Shown in pieces: positions 33,501 through 40,303 of a stretch of 41,494 nt of DNA. The translations under genes were made by a program, and so were the position numbers. Source of the stretch: Candidatus Lokiarchaeota archaeon. Its GTDB lineage: Archaea > Asgardarchaeota > Thorarchaeia > Thorarchaeales > Thorarchaeaceae. Each line of letters starts with the position of its first letter. Within the stretch, counting starts at the first letter, position 1. The stretch spans positions 1 through 41,494 of the forward strand of contig WJIL01000001.1 in NCBI GenBank assembly GCA_014730275.1, in the 5' to 3' direction. The notes under the pieces are model-generated. The model was not told the origin of the DNA. It did not search any database and was given only the letters and a program-made list of their open reading frames with translations.

Positions 33501-34222
33501 GGGATATTGAAGACAATTCAGCAAGTGACACGGTGATTATTCACGTCTACGATGGAACCAAGCCGACAATCAGCAACACTCCCAACACGGAGGCTTTTGT
33601 TGATGGTTCAGGGCAGACGCTTTCATGGAAGGTATCAGATCTTCATCCGGACACCTATACCGCATATCTTGATGAGGAGGAATGGGATTCCGGTTCATGG
33701 TCCACTGGTACGCTTCAAATCAACATCGATGGCATGTCAGAAGGAGAGCATACGCTCAAGACTGTAATCAGAGATATTGACGGAAACCAAGCATCAGATA
33801 CTGTCATCATTCTTGTAATTGATGATGATGCATCCCCGACAATAGACAGTCCCGCAGATATGGCCTTTATAGAAGGTACGACGAATAATCAGATTGTGTG
33901 GAACCCAACTGATGCATATCCCGATCGATTTGAGGTAATCAGCAACGATTCAGTCATAGTGGAGGGTTCTTGGGGAGGCTCCAGAATAGTTGTGACTGTA
34001 GACACCTTAGAAGTTGGCACACATACACTCACTCTAACAGTCTATGACAAGAGCGGTAATTCCGTGAGCGACTCTGTGGAAGTTGAGGTAATACCTGTTT
34101 CAACACCCCCTGAACCAGCTCCAGAGATTCCCTGGATTATGATAGCCACAGCAGCAGCTGGTGTCGGTGGTGTTGTGGCGATTGGAGCTCTGCTCTATAT
34201 GAGGAAACGGAGGGCAGGTTGA
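30584..34222 (+). CDS. Surface-anchored NosD-like beta-helix protein with Ig-like stalk (second paralogue)
   Basis: 1212 residues, closely similar in plan to the preceding gene. It has a signal peptide (about 5-25), AQEPGSRL then the entry motif QGWPGSGTPADPYVISELNI, a long run of right-handed beta-helix repeats, a GNWWDDYAPPG closing motif, and three Ig-like modules with EGSTGNEIIW, VDGSGQTLSW and EGTTNNQIVW. It ends in a membrane helix and RKRR. The GTG start overlaps the upstream TGA, and GGAGGG lies 7 nt before it, so translation is coupled. Tandem duplication is evident from the shared motifs in both ends; the middle repeats have diverged, as expected if ligand-binding faces evolve separately. 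Confidence 0.9.
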   Translation: MKRNSIAIIALTILVLQPILIMGIGWPISESVPLASNPFTTAQEPGSRLDPGEYTPHVPIVIDETSDFETQGWPGSGTPADPYVISELNITYDVDEHLISIINTNASFVIQDCYLAQDSLEWAVRLANTTAAAIEYITVDSARGGIYLDNCNNTQIMHSDIAAHSTTSGLAYAVYLGDSAYCSVENNRLESEYRVVYGIESHNLTLSQNTVYGNVGYFIFWLSYCNDTSILSETLYGGYDLLVSHCHHLTFNNLFINGAGGLHLSQSTDILIEDSDITASNSEALDAEQMHHTVLHNTVFSSGSSVGMEIDGSNNLDITECTIADAAVHGAIIDNSANLSMSDLSVSNTGGYGLNLNDVYNFTLENSDISNTGDEGVYFDGCNNITFVNNLISYTGESGVYTQFCENLTSTDNHVQYADEYGFYHNLGDNLVFHRNTVSYATDDGIRIDIADDASIMDNQVSYSEENGLSISDCDRAIIHDNSVDHSEDGIQIDSCVNTSIMHNTVQDAVGTAVDLSDMETCVIDSNTIDAEANYGVSLSLMEDCNITNNAVTGSGFFWNPTHPIGYYEHVFENNTVNGMDIYFGIHLDGEDITAGDWAQIFLVNCTNMNVHDGVFNQITIPVELMHSDNCAVSNIESTNNVQGIRLYRSENASLDAIEYVGIGRSYGVIAEYSHGLEMANSSIEACYGNFYYGLQIIDSNRVRIEDCNFNHNYRHLYVYDSFDGVILDNEFHNSISYGMYITPQTTEYIRIMDNLILNATYGIYIDRANNVTIQNNTVRYCTGHGIRYGGSSINALNVTLNTLENNQDGIWISNNDVSLVSNNTIRWNYRYGIYVDTPAVPDIYYNIIALNHEANGEDENVGTFWDDGVDTGNWWDDYAPPGAYDVDGDTQDRYPMQYLPTEPIIDQPQDIYYAEGSTGNEIIWYAYDDYLKEWSVSIDGDTWDSDAWNYDNITVEVDGLEYGTHTAVLTVWDIEDNSASDTVIIHVYDGTKPTISNTPNTEAFVDGSGQTLSWKVSDLHPDTYTAYLDEEEWDSGSWSTGTLQINIDGMSEGEHTLKTVIRDIDGNQASDTVIILVIDDDASPTIDSPADMAFIEGTTNNQIVWNPTDAYPDRFEVISNDSVIVEGSWGGSRIVVTVDTLEVGTHTLTLTVYDKSGNSVSDSVEVEVIPVSTPPEPAPEIPWIMIATAAAGVGGVVAIGALLYMRKRRAG

Positions 34223-34243
34223 AAACAAGGAGGTTAACACAAG

Positions 34244-36691
34244 ATGGTCAAAACTACTCTAGTAAATGTTAAAACTGATAGATTGTCTATGAAATCAAAA
34301 TCAAAGAGGTGCACGCCCATGCAAAGAAATGGGAGGAGATATGTACTAACTCTAATCTTACTATTTGTAACCCTGCTGGGGCCCGCAATAGCGACTGTTG
34401 ACGCCGCGTATGTCACAGCTATCACCGAGACCCACAGTCAAGACTTCGAAAGGGCAGCAAACGGGCATGCTTACGTATTTTCCGACGAACCGCCGTTATC
34501 GTCTGCGGATACAACATTCCTTACTCATGACGAGGATGTTGTTTACAGTCGGATAGATTATGAGATGGGAAATTGGGATACACCCGGGCCTTATGCAGCG
34601 GATGGTCCAAGGGAACACAAATTCGACTTCGGTTCACGTTATGAAATGGATGCTGGTTGGCTTCATGAAGGAACCTATTTACCCGATTTCTTGGATTTCG
34701 AAAACACTACCAATGACGTAGAAATCGGTATGAAGGTGAAACGTGCGGTATTTCCAATGACGCTCAACGAGGAATTTAGCGTCATGTTGGAATCTGGTCT
34801 GATCAACTGGGGCACGTTCAATCTTACCGATGAGGAGTTTCTCCACATTCAAGTAGCTGGTGGACAGGACAACCTAGAAGCTGAATTTGGAATACTCGAC
34901 CCTAACGGGAGGCCTCTATGCTTCGAATTCGTCGAAGGAGCAAATATCGTTAAGATGCCATGTCTTCCCTCAGGTGAAGGCATGTATACATTCTTGATTT
35001 TTCCGTACAACACAGACTACGGATTGATTTCCATGGATATTCTCATAGAGTCTGTTGTCCCCCAAGAAGTTCTCTTTGGGGAGACCATAGAAGATACTCT
35101 AGAGGGAAGTGAAGATGTTGTAAAAGAAGATGGTTCAGAGGTCTACCAAGAGAAACCGCCCGTTGCCAGGACATACAAGTTCAGTGCCAACAGCACACAC
35201 CCTGGCCGGATTAGATATGCTTTGAACTACCCCGAGGATGGAAATGGTGGACCTGACCCGGCCCAAATCCTGATTACTGGTGGTATTTTTACATATGAAA
35301 TGGGTCATATGAGATGGCAGGATTACTTGGATCCTTACTCCGATGAGTTCCATTATTACTCGTGGGCAAACGAAAGCTATTACCTTACAATCGAGGGTCT
35401 CGATGAGATAGAGTACACCCTCCATCATGATCGACCAAACGTACCGATGCTGCCTCAGAACCAAGAATTCTACATCGAGAATTTACTATCTGGAGGTGTG
35501 AGATACCCCTACAGATTGCCGCTCGCTCAGGACTCCGTACTCCGGGTAAATGGCTCATCAGGTATGGTGGGCTTCAGTTGGAGAATCTGGAAGGTTACTG
35601 AGAATAAAATTAGCTTTAGTCGGTCGATTGGTTTCGGCAGTCAAATCGAATATGCAAACACCTACTACTTGCCGGCTGGAAACTACTTAGTTACTGCCTC
35701 AGGCGGTGAAGGTGCCATTGGTCGTTTCGAGTTCAATCTTGGGCCGATTCTAGATGGTGCCGGTAGTGTTGCTGTTGATGCCGGTGACGTTATTGGACTT
35801 CGGGTCGATACGAGTCCATTAACGTTCTACAGAAGCAATATTACCCTCATGACCCACGATAATGTCAGTGTCAAGTCTGAGATAGATTATCTCAACGGTT
35901 ACGGCGGAAATGAATTGGCGGATGACATGACCCTTGGGAATCAACAGTCTGGAACGAGTTGGGTTGCCTTCGGTGCCAATACAACTTCATTCCAACTTGG
36001 AACTGACACTACGTCCTATTCGATGTTCTGTGAGGGTGATGGGATAATTGTGTTGACACCCTATCAAGTCAATAACAACACGGCAGGCATTGGGGAAGAG
36101 TATCACCAATACACGGTGGATTACGAAATCACCTTCGAAGAGTATGAAGGATTCATCAATGCCACCAACTCAGAAACCGTGACTGGTACTCCCGTGTGGT
36201 CCAACTTCACACTGGGAGACCCGGCCGACGCAACCGAAACATATGTGTTCCGTCTTAGTGCTGTCCGTGGTACTTGGTACAACTTCTCAATCTATACTCA
36301 CGATGTTGACTCATGGGAGGCATATCTTTACCAGAATGTAGATGATTGCAGCCACTACATTGATTGGACTGATGATCTTGAAGATGTGTTCACAGGCTCC
36401 CTCTCTGGAGATGGCTATCTCGAGCTCGGCAGTATCAGCAATGAGATGTTGTTTGTCTTTGAGATTGACCGCAGCGAAGTTGAAGAGGGTTTCTTTAACA
36501 TACTTGTTACGCCGCATACCACGAACACCCTTGAAACTCCTCCACCGCTCGAATACCAAGGTGGTGATGGAGGCGAACCACCAGGCGATGATTGGCTGTC
36601 ACAAAATGGACTTCTCCTTGCCGGTGGTATTGGCGCTGCTGCCGTCGTGGTAGTCGTTGGTGTGTACTTCTGGAGGAAAAGAGCAGCGTAG
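34244..36691 (+). CDS. Large anchored surface protein, third gene of the surface operon
   Basis: 815 residues, unrecognised. A signal peptide lies at about residues 30-52; the start is either ATG 34244 (GGAGG about 10 nt upstream) or ATG 34319, which has AGGTG at a 7-nt gap and would give a more usual signal peptide. The body is beta-rich, with many Asp/Glu, Tyr and Asn-x-Ser/Thr glycosylation-like sites, and several weakly similar units containing a TFLTHDEDVV or ITLMTHDNVSV type phrase. A linker rich in Gly/Pro/Glu, a membrane helix (about 790-809) and a basic end complete it. It follows the second beta-helix gene by 21 bp, so the three are likely co-transcribed and may form one surface complex. 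Confidence 0.75.
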   Translation: MVKTTLVNVKTDRLSMKSKSKRCTPMQRNGRRYVLTLILLFVTLLGPAIATVDAAYVTAITETHSQDFERAANGHAYVFSDEPPLSSADTTFLTHDEDVVYSRIDYEMGNWDTPGPYAADGPREHKFDFGSRYEMDAGWLHEGTYLPDFLDFENTTNDVEIGMKVKRAVFPMTLNEEFSVMLESGLINWGTFNLTDEEFLHIQVAGGQDNLEAEFGILDPNGRPLCFEFVEGANIVKMPCLPSGEGMYTFLIFPYNTDYGLISMDILIESVVPQEVLFGETIEDTLEGSEDVVKEDGSEVYQEKPPVARTYKFSANSTHPGRIRYALNYPEDGNGGPDPAQILITGGIFTYEMGHMRWQDYLDPYSDEFHYYSWANESYYLTIEGLDEIEYTLHHDRPNVPMLPQNQEFYIENLLSGGVRYPYRLPLAQDSVLRVNGSSGMVGFSWRIWKVTENKISFSRSIGFGSQIEYANTYYLPAGNYLVTASGGEGAIGRFEFNLGPILDGAGSVAVDAGDVIGLRVDTSPLTFYRSNITLMTHDNVSVKSEIDYLNGYGGNELADDMTLGNQQSGTSWVAFGANTTSFQLGTDTTSYSMFCEGDGIIVLTPYQVNNNTAGIGEEYHQYTVDYEITFEEYEGFINATNSETVTGTPVWSNFTLGDPADATETYVFRLSAVRGTWYNFSIYTHDVDSWEAYLYQNVDDCSHYIDWTDDLEDVFTGSLSGDGYLELGSISNEMLFVFEIDRSEVEEGFFNILVTPHTTNTLETPPPLEYQGGDGGEPPGDDWLSQNGLLLAGGIGAAAVVVVVGVYFWRKRAA

Positions 36692-36711
36692 CAACCAAAA
36701 ATACAATGGAT

Positions 36712-36760
36712 GGGCAGGTCAGGTTTCTGGCCTTGCCTGTCCTCTATCATCTTTTTCTTT
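36712..36760 (+). terminator. Hairpin plus T-tract ending the surface-protein operon
   Basis: GGGCAGGTCAGG pairs with CCTTGCCTGTCC (12 positions, one mismatch, two G-U pairs) around a 7-nt loop at 36712-36742. CTTTTTCTTT follows at 36751-36760. It sits 20 nt after the stop codon of the third surface gene. Confidence 0.7.
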
Positions 36761-36782
36761 AGAAAATCACGATTGCATTGTT

Positions 36783-37253
36783 TCAACTTGGAAACGAAAT
36801 CTTATCCAGCTCACCTTGTACTATTTCTTTGTCTTCCTTGCTTTCAATTTCTGAAATCGCTTCTCGGGTGTGTTCCATGTATTCGGTGAATTTCTCCCTA
36901 TCCTTAGCAACAGCATAGGCTCGGGTCATGGCTTCATATGCAAATGCTAAATCCCAATCTCCAACGCCCGTATCCTTTGTTATCTCAAGACAGCGCTTTG
37001 CATGGTGCAGAGCAGATTCAGCCCGACCCATCGCAGACGCCACACGTGAAATCATGTAATCAGCGCGCGCCAAGTTGATCGGTTTCCCAATTATCTTCCA
37101 ATGATAGCGCGAAGTATGGGCCATGTCCAGGGCATCCTCAAGTTCCCCTTCCGATGGGTCTTCTTTGTCTAAAATAGGCCAAATGGCATTGTTTGTTTCA
37201 ACAGCTATCTTCTTGTGGAATTCTTCAATCGAGAGTTTCTCATCGTCTGTCAT
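36783..37253 (-). CDS. Small helical TPR-like protein
   Basis: 156 residues from ATG 37253 (a TTG at 37262 adds three codons). The sequence is all helix, and at least two helical pairs fit the TPR pattern: residues about 58-92 (ADYMISRVASAMGRAESALH) and about 98-135 (AFAYEAMTRAYAVAKDREKF). Charged helices flank these. A scaffold or chaperone-adaptor role is usual for such proteins, but no partner is indicated. It is divergent from the NIF3-like gene. Confidence 0.7.
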   Translation of the reverse strand: MTDDEKLSIEEFHKKIAVETNNAIWPILDKEDPSEGELEDALDMAHTSRYHWKIIGKPINLARADYMISRVASAMGRAESALHHAKRCLEITKDTGVGDWDLAFAYEAMTRAYAVAKDREKFTEYMEHTREAISEIESKEDKEIVQGELDKISFPS

Positions 37254-37383
37254 GATCTTCAACCGTGATGTTAGGACAACTTGCGCCTTATTTCATTATG
37301 GACAAGAATCATATTCACAGATTGTAGTTTCAGAGTCTACTGTCACCGAAAGCTTGATGCACAGCACCTTCTCTCAAAGGAAT

Positions 37384-38337
37384 ATGAAACTAGGAGACAT
37401 TTATCACAAAATCGTTGAAATGGGAATCGAAGCAGATCCTCGAAGCAAAGAGAAAATCGACCAAATCCTTGAGAAATCAAAGGAGAAGCTAGACAAACTG
37501 GAAGGCAAGAAGAAAGAACTTGCTGACAAGGATGTGACTTGGAACCCATATACTGATTGCCGTCTGCTCTATGGCGACGAAAATCGGGAAGTGGAGAGCA
37601 TCCTCTGTGGCGTTGATATTTCACCGGGTGAGCTAGTTCTTGCCGACAGGCTAAGCGAGAAAGGGCAACCCGTGGATATGGTTCTCGCCCATCATCCGCA
37701 CGGGATTGGCTCCTCTAAGCTCGACTGGGTGATGCAACTTCAACCAGAGCAGTGGGCGAACCTGGGTGTTCCTATCGCACAAGCTGAATCCGCAATGGCT
37801 AAACGATTGAAAGAGGTTCATTTTAGCCTTAAAGCAAGAAATCATACCAGAACAATCGATGCGGCCAGATTGCTCGATTTGCCCTTCATGTGCGCTCATA
37901 CTCCTGCTGACTCAGTAGGCTATCAATTCATCAAGAAGTTCCTAGAAGAGAAGGATCCACAAACGCTAGGTGAGCTGGCCGACGTTCTGCTGGAGCTTCC
38001 AGAATATCAAGCTGCAGAGAAAGTTGGAGCTGGGCCGGAGATTCTTGTTGGTAGCGAAGACGGCTCCGTAGGAGAGAAGCATGTCTTTTTCACTGGCGGA
38101 ACTTCCCCAGGACCAAAAGCGATTCCAAAACTTGCCCGAGCAGGAGTAAGTACAATCATCAGCATGCATTTGCCCGATAAGTTGAAGGAGAAGTGTGAAG
38201 AGGAAGGCCTCTACGTCGTGATTGCAGGGCATATGAGTTCTGATTCCATTGGCCTCAATTTGATACTGGATGAACTAGAGAAGGAAGGTATGGAAACATA
38301 CGCGTGTTCAGGATTCACCAGACACAGTCGGATTTGA
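37384..38337 (+). CDS. NIF3/DUF34-family metal-binding protein
   Basis: 317 residues. The DUF34/NIF3 family forms toroidal assemblies with a dinuclear metal site and is often mislabelled GTP cyclohydrolase I type 2; its biochemical role is not settled. Motifs: LAHHPHG (His103, His104, His106), CAHTPADSVG near 168, and VVIAGHMSSDSIG near the C-terminus. In that last motif Asp stands where many members have Glu. A charged coiled-coil-like segment (residues 20-50) near the N-terminus is extra. The frame is open upstream as far as 37123, but that part overlaps the divergent gene; ATG 37384 with AAAGGA just upstream is the sensible start. Confidence 0.88.
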   Translation: MKLGDIYHKIVEMGIEADPRSKEKIDQILEKSKEKLDKLEGKKKELADKDVTWNPYTDCRLLYGDENREVESILCGVDISPGELVLADRLSEKGQPVDMVLAHHPHGIGSSKLDWVMQLQPEQWANLGVPIAQAESAMAKRLKEVHFSLKARNHTRTIDAARLLDLPFMCAHTPADSVGYQFIKKFLEEKDPQTLGELADVLLELPEYQAAEKVGAGPEILVGSEDGSVGEKHVFFTGGTSPGPKAIPKLARAGVSTIISMHLPDKLKEKCEEEGLYVVIAGHMSSDSIGLNLILDELEKEGMETYACSGFTRHSRI

Positions 38338-38482
38338 ATTCATACAAGGGAGGAATAGGATCAAGGCTATGAGAGATTCCAATTTGCAGGTTTAGATGGA
38401 TCTACCCGCTTGCCAATTGGAATGCGTCTCCAGCTATATCCTTGTTTCGGAGCGGAGAAACCATAATTTACCATAATATTTC

Positions 38483-38491
38483 ATAAATATA
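38483..38491 (+). promoter_or_regulatory. TATA box for the corrinoid methyltransferase operon
   Basis: ATAAATATA in a strongly AT-rich context. A start about 25 nt downstream (near 38513) would place the GGGAGG of the short ORF at the very 5' end of the transcript. A second TATA-like run at 38496-38506 could instead give a start close to 38527. Confidence 0.55.
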
Positions 38492-38526
38492 CAGAAAATA
38501 TAAAACAGGATCATGGGAGGCCTAAA

Positions 38527-38589
38527 ATGCGAGATAGACGATATCTTGTTCCTGAATCTGATGTAGTAGGCCATGAACAACGCAAATAG
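38527..38589 (+). CDS. Possible 20-residue leader ORF upstream of the corrinoid gene
   Basis: ATG to TAG encoding MRDRRYLVPESDVVGHEQRK, with GGGAGG 6 nt upstream of the ATG, a better ribosome site than that of the gene that follows. It ends 44 bp before the corrinoid-protein start and should be the first ORF of that transcript. It may be a regulatory leader peptide or a small protein. It is very short, so chance remains possible. Confidence 0.35.
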   Translation: MRDRRYLVPESDVVGHEQRK

Positions 38590-38633
38590 TAAGTCAAAGA
38601 ATAGCAAGTTAAAGCGAAAGGACTGCTGGATAA

Positions 38634-39287
38634 ATGACACAGGAAAAACCCGTGCCCAACAATGAAATCCTTAGACTTGTCGATTTGTTCAGGACAGGCC
38701 TAAAAGATTCCGTGTATAAATGGTTTGAAGAAGCTAATCTTTGTACTGAAGAGGAGCTCAAAGTTTTCGAAGTAGTTCTCGATCGAATTGGACATTTATG
38801 GGAGAAAGAAGAGATCCCACTGACATCTGTTTATGTATCTTCCAAAATCGCTGAAGAATTGGCAAACACTCGACTTCGCCCCGAAATAGAAGGGAAGAGC
38901 CCCAAGGGCACCATCGTCATGGGAACTGTAAGTGAGGATACACACTCTCTTGGAAAAAACATTGTCAAGCGGTTCCTTAGTCCCTTCTTTGAAGTCCACG
39001 ACTTAGGCAACGATGTTCGCCTTGAAGACTTCATACACCATGCAAAACGAACCGAAGCAGACATAATAGCTGTATCCGCATTGATGATGAACTCCATACA
39101 ACAACTCCCCCATTTACGAGATTTAGTTGAACAAACAGAATGGACGCAGAAGCCTAAGATTCTCGTGGGAGGAGCTCCATTCTCAATCAATCCTGAGCTT
39201 TGTGAGAAAGTAGGCGCAGATGATTGTTCAGGTTTTGCCTTTGATACAGTTGAAAAAGCAATGATTCTGCTGGGGGATAGTAGATGA
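38634..39287 (+). CDS. Corrinoid (B12-binding) methyl-carrier protein, MtaC/MttC-like
   Basis: A cobalamin-binding protein that would shuttle a methyl group between methyltransferases. Residues 8-85 are the helical B12-binding cap. Residues 90-217 are the Rossmann-like B12 domain with the full DTHSLG motif (Asp102, His104, Gly107), where His104 is the lower cobalt ligand, and with SALMMNSIQQL and GGAPFS as the later cobalamin contacts. Length, 217 residues, is normal. The next gene overlaps its stop by four bases (ATGA), so the two proteins are made together. No substrate-specific methyltransferase (MtaB/MttB type) or reductive activator (RamA type) lies in the window. Weak GGAC is the only visible ribosome site. 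Confidence 0.92.
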   Translation: MTQEKPVPNNEILRLVDLFRTGLKDSVYKWFEEANLCTEEELKVFEVVLDRIGHLWEKEEIPLTSVYVSSKIAEELANTRLRPEIEGKSPKGTIVMGTVSEDTHSLGKNIVKRFLSPFFEVHDLGNDVRLEDFIHHAKRTEADIIAVSALMMNSIQQLPHLRDLVEQTEWTQKPKILVGGAPFSINPELCEKVGADDCSGFAFDTVEKAMILLGDSR

Positions 39288-40303
39288 TGAAACCTATTGA
39301 AAGGGTAGCAACAACACTGAAACACGAAGAACCCGACAAGGTTCCAATATTCATTCTGACAACCGTCCACGGGGCGCATGCAGTTGGCAAGAGCTATGGA
39401 GACTATTTCTCGAATGCAGAATTACTTGCAAAGGGACAACTCAAACTGCAGGAGCAACTTGGACATGATTGCTTGTACCCGTTCTTTTACGCAGCAAAGG
39501 AGGTCGAAGCTTTCGGCGGAGAAGCATGCGTCAAAACTCATGGCCCACCAGAAGCAGGAGAACCAGTGTTTGAATCTGCTGAAGATCTAAGAGCAACAGA
39601 ATTGCCAGAACCAACCTCAGACGTGTTCGATCCAATAATTGAAGCACAACGTATCCTGTATGATGCAAAAGGGGACAGCGTGCCCATAATCAATGCCATT
39701 GTTGCTCCATTTTCGCTTCCAGTTATGTTGCTTGGTTTCGAGAATTGGATAGAATGTATCGTGAGCAGACCAGATTTTGCAAAAGAAATTGTGGAACGCC
39801 TCCTTGAATATTCTGTTCAACTATCAAACTACTTGTTCGAGAATCATGCAACTGCTTTGGCGTATTTCAATCCTGTTGCAACAGGCCAAATCACAAGCCT
39901 TGTTGAATATCGGCATCTTTCGTTGGAGGTAGATAAGAAATACTATAGGAAAGTAGAGGGGCCATGCATATACGCTCTTGCTGGAAGTAAATCTAGGAGC
40001 ATCTTGCCTACTCTGGTGGAGGAAATAGGGATTCCGGGAGTCACAGTATCCAGCAATGATGATTTGAAAGAAATAAAGAGAGAATATGGAAAAAAGACCA
40101 CCCTTGTTGGAAATCTGGACAACCTCGCCATGGCGTCTTGGTCGGCTGAGGAAGCAAAAGCACAGGTTAAGAGGTGCATAGACTCAGCGGCAGAAGGAGG
40201 GGGTTACGTCATATGTGATCATCACGGAGACATCCCAGAGAATGTGCCTAACGAACTTTTGGAAGAATTGGTCAAAGCCAGAAATAGATGGGGTAGATAT
40301 TGA
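39284..40303 (+). CDS. Uroporphyrinogen decarboxylase-family methyltransferase-like protein
   Basis: 339 residues of the UroD/MtaA-CmuA fold. Members with corrinoid partners move methyl groups from the carrier to a thiol such as coenzyme M or to tetrahydrofolate. The opening KPIERVATTLKHEEPDKVP is the typical start and LVGNLDN the late conserved turn. In MtaA/MtbA enzymes a zinc-binding HxCG occurs in the middle and a CG near the end; here the aligned places read ALAG (residues 231-234) and DHHGDIP (312-318), so the HxC ligands are absent while Cys311, His313 and His314 are present. It may use another acceptor or be a corrinoid-sensing relative. Start and stop overlap both neighbours, so it is translated with the carrier and the kinase. 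Confidence 0.85.
   Translation: MMKPIERVATTLKHEEPDKVPIFILTTVHGAHAVGKSYGDYFSNAELLAKGQLKLQEQLGHDCLYPFFYAAKEVEAFGGEACVKTHGPPEAGEPVFESAEDLRATELPEPTSDVFDPIIEAQRILYDAKGDSVPIINAIVAPFSLPVMLLGFENWIECIVSRPDFAKEIVERLLEYSVQLSNYLFENHATALAYFNPVATGQITSLVEYRHLSLEVDKKYYRKVEGPCIYALAGSKSRSILPTLVEEIGIPGVTVSSNDDLKEIKREYGKKTTLVGNLDNLAMASWSAEEAKAQVKRCIDSAAEGGGYVICDHHGDIPENVPNELLEELVKARNRWGRY

Larger units (their letters stand above)
38338..38633. other. AT-rich promoter and leader region of the corrinoid operon
   Basis: This 296-bp gap carries two TATA-like stretches on the plus strand (ATAAATATA at 38483-38491, and AAAATATAAAA at 38496-38506), repeated CCATAAT motifs just before them, and a 20-codon ORF with a strong ribosome site (38527-38589). 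The rest shows no gene. Confidence 0.55.

Noticed and set aside
27009-34222. Recombination or mobile element between the two beta-helix genes
   Set aside because: The similarity is explained by tandem gene duplication; no terminal inverted repeats, transposase or target duplications were seen.
37123-37383. N-terminal extension of the NIF3-like protein
   Set aside because: The Ser-rich stretch overlaps the divergent TPR-like gene on the other strand and has no homology-like features; ATG 37384 is a better start.
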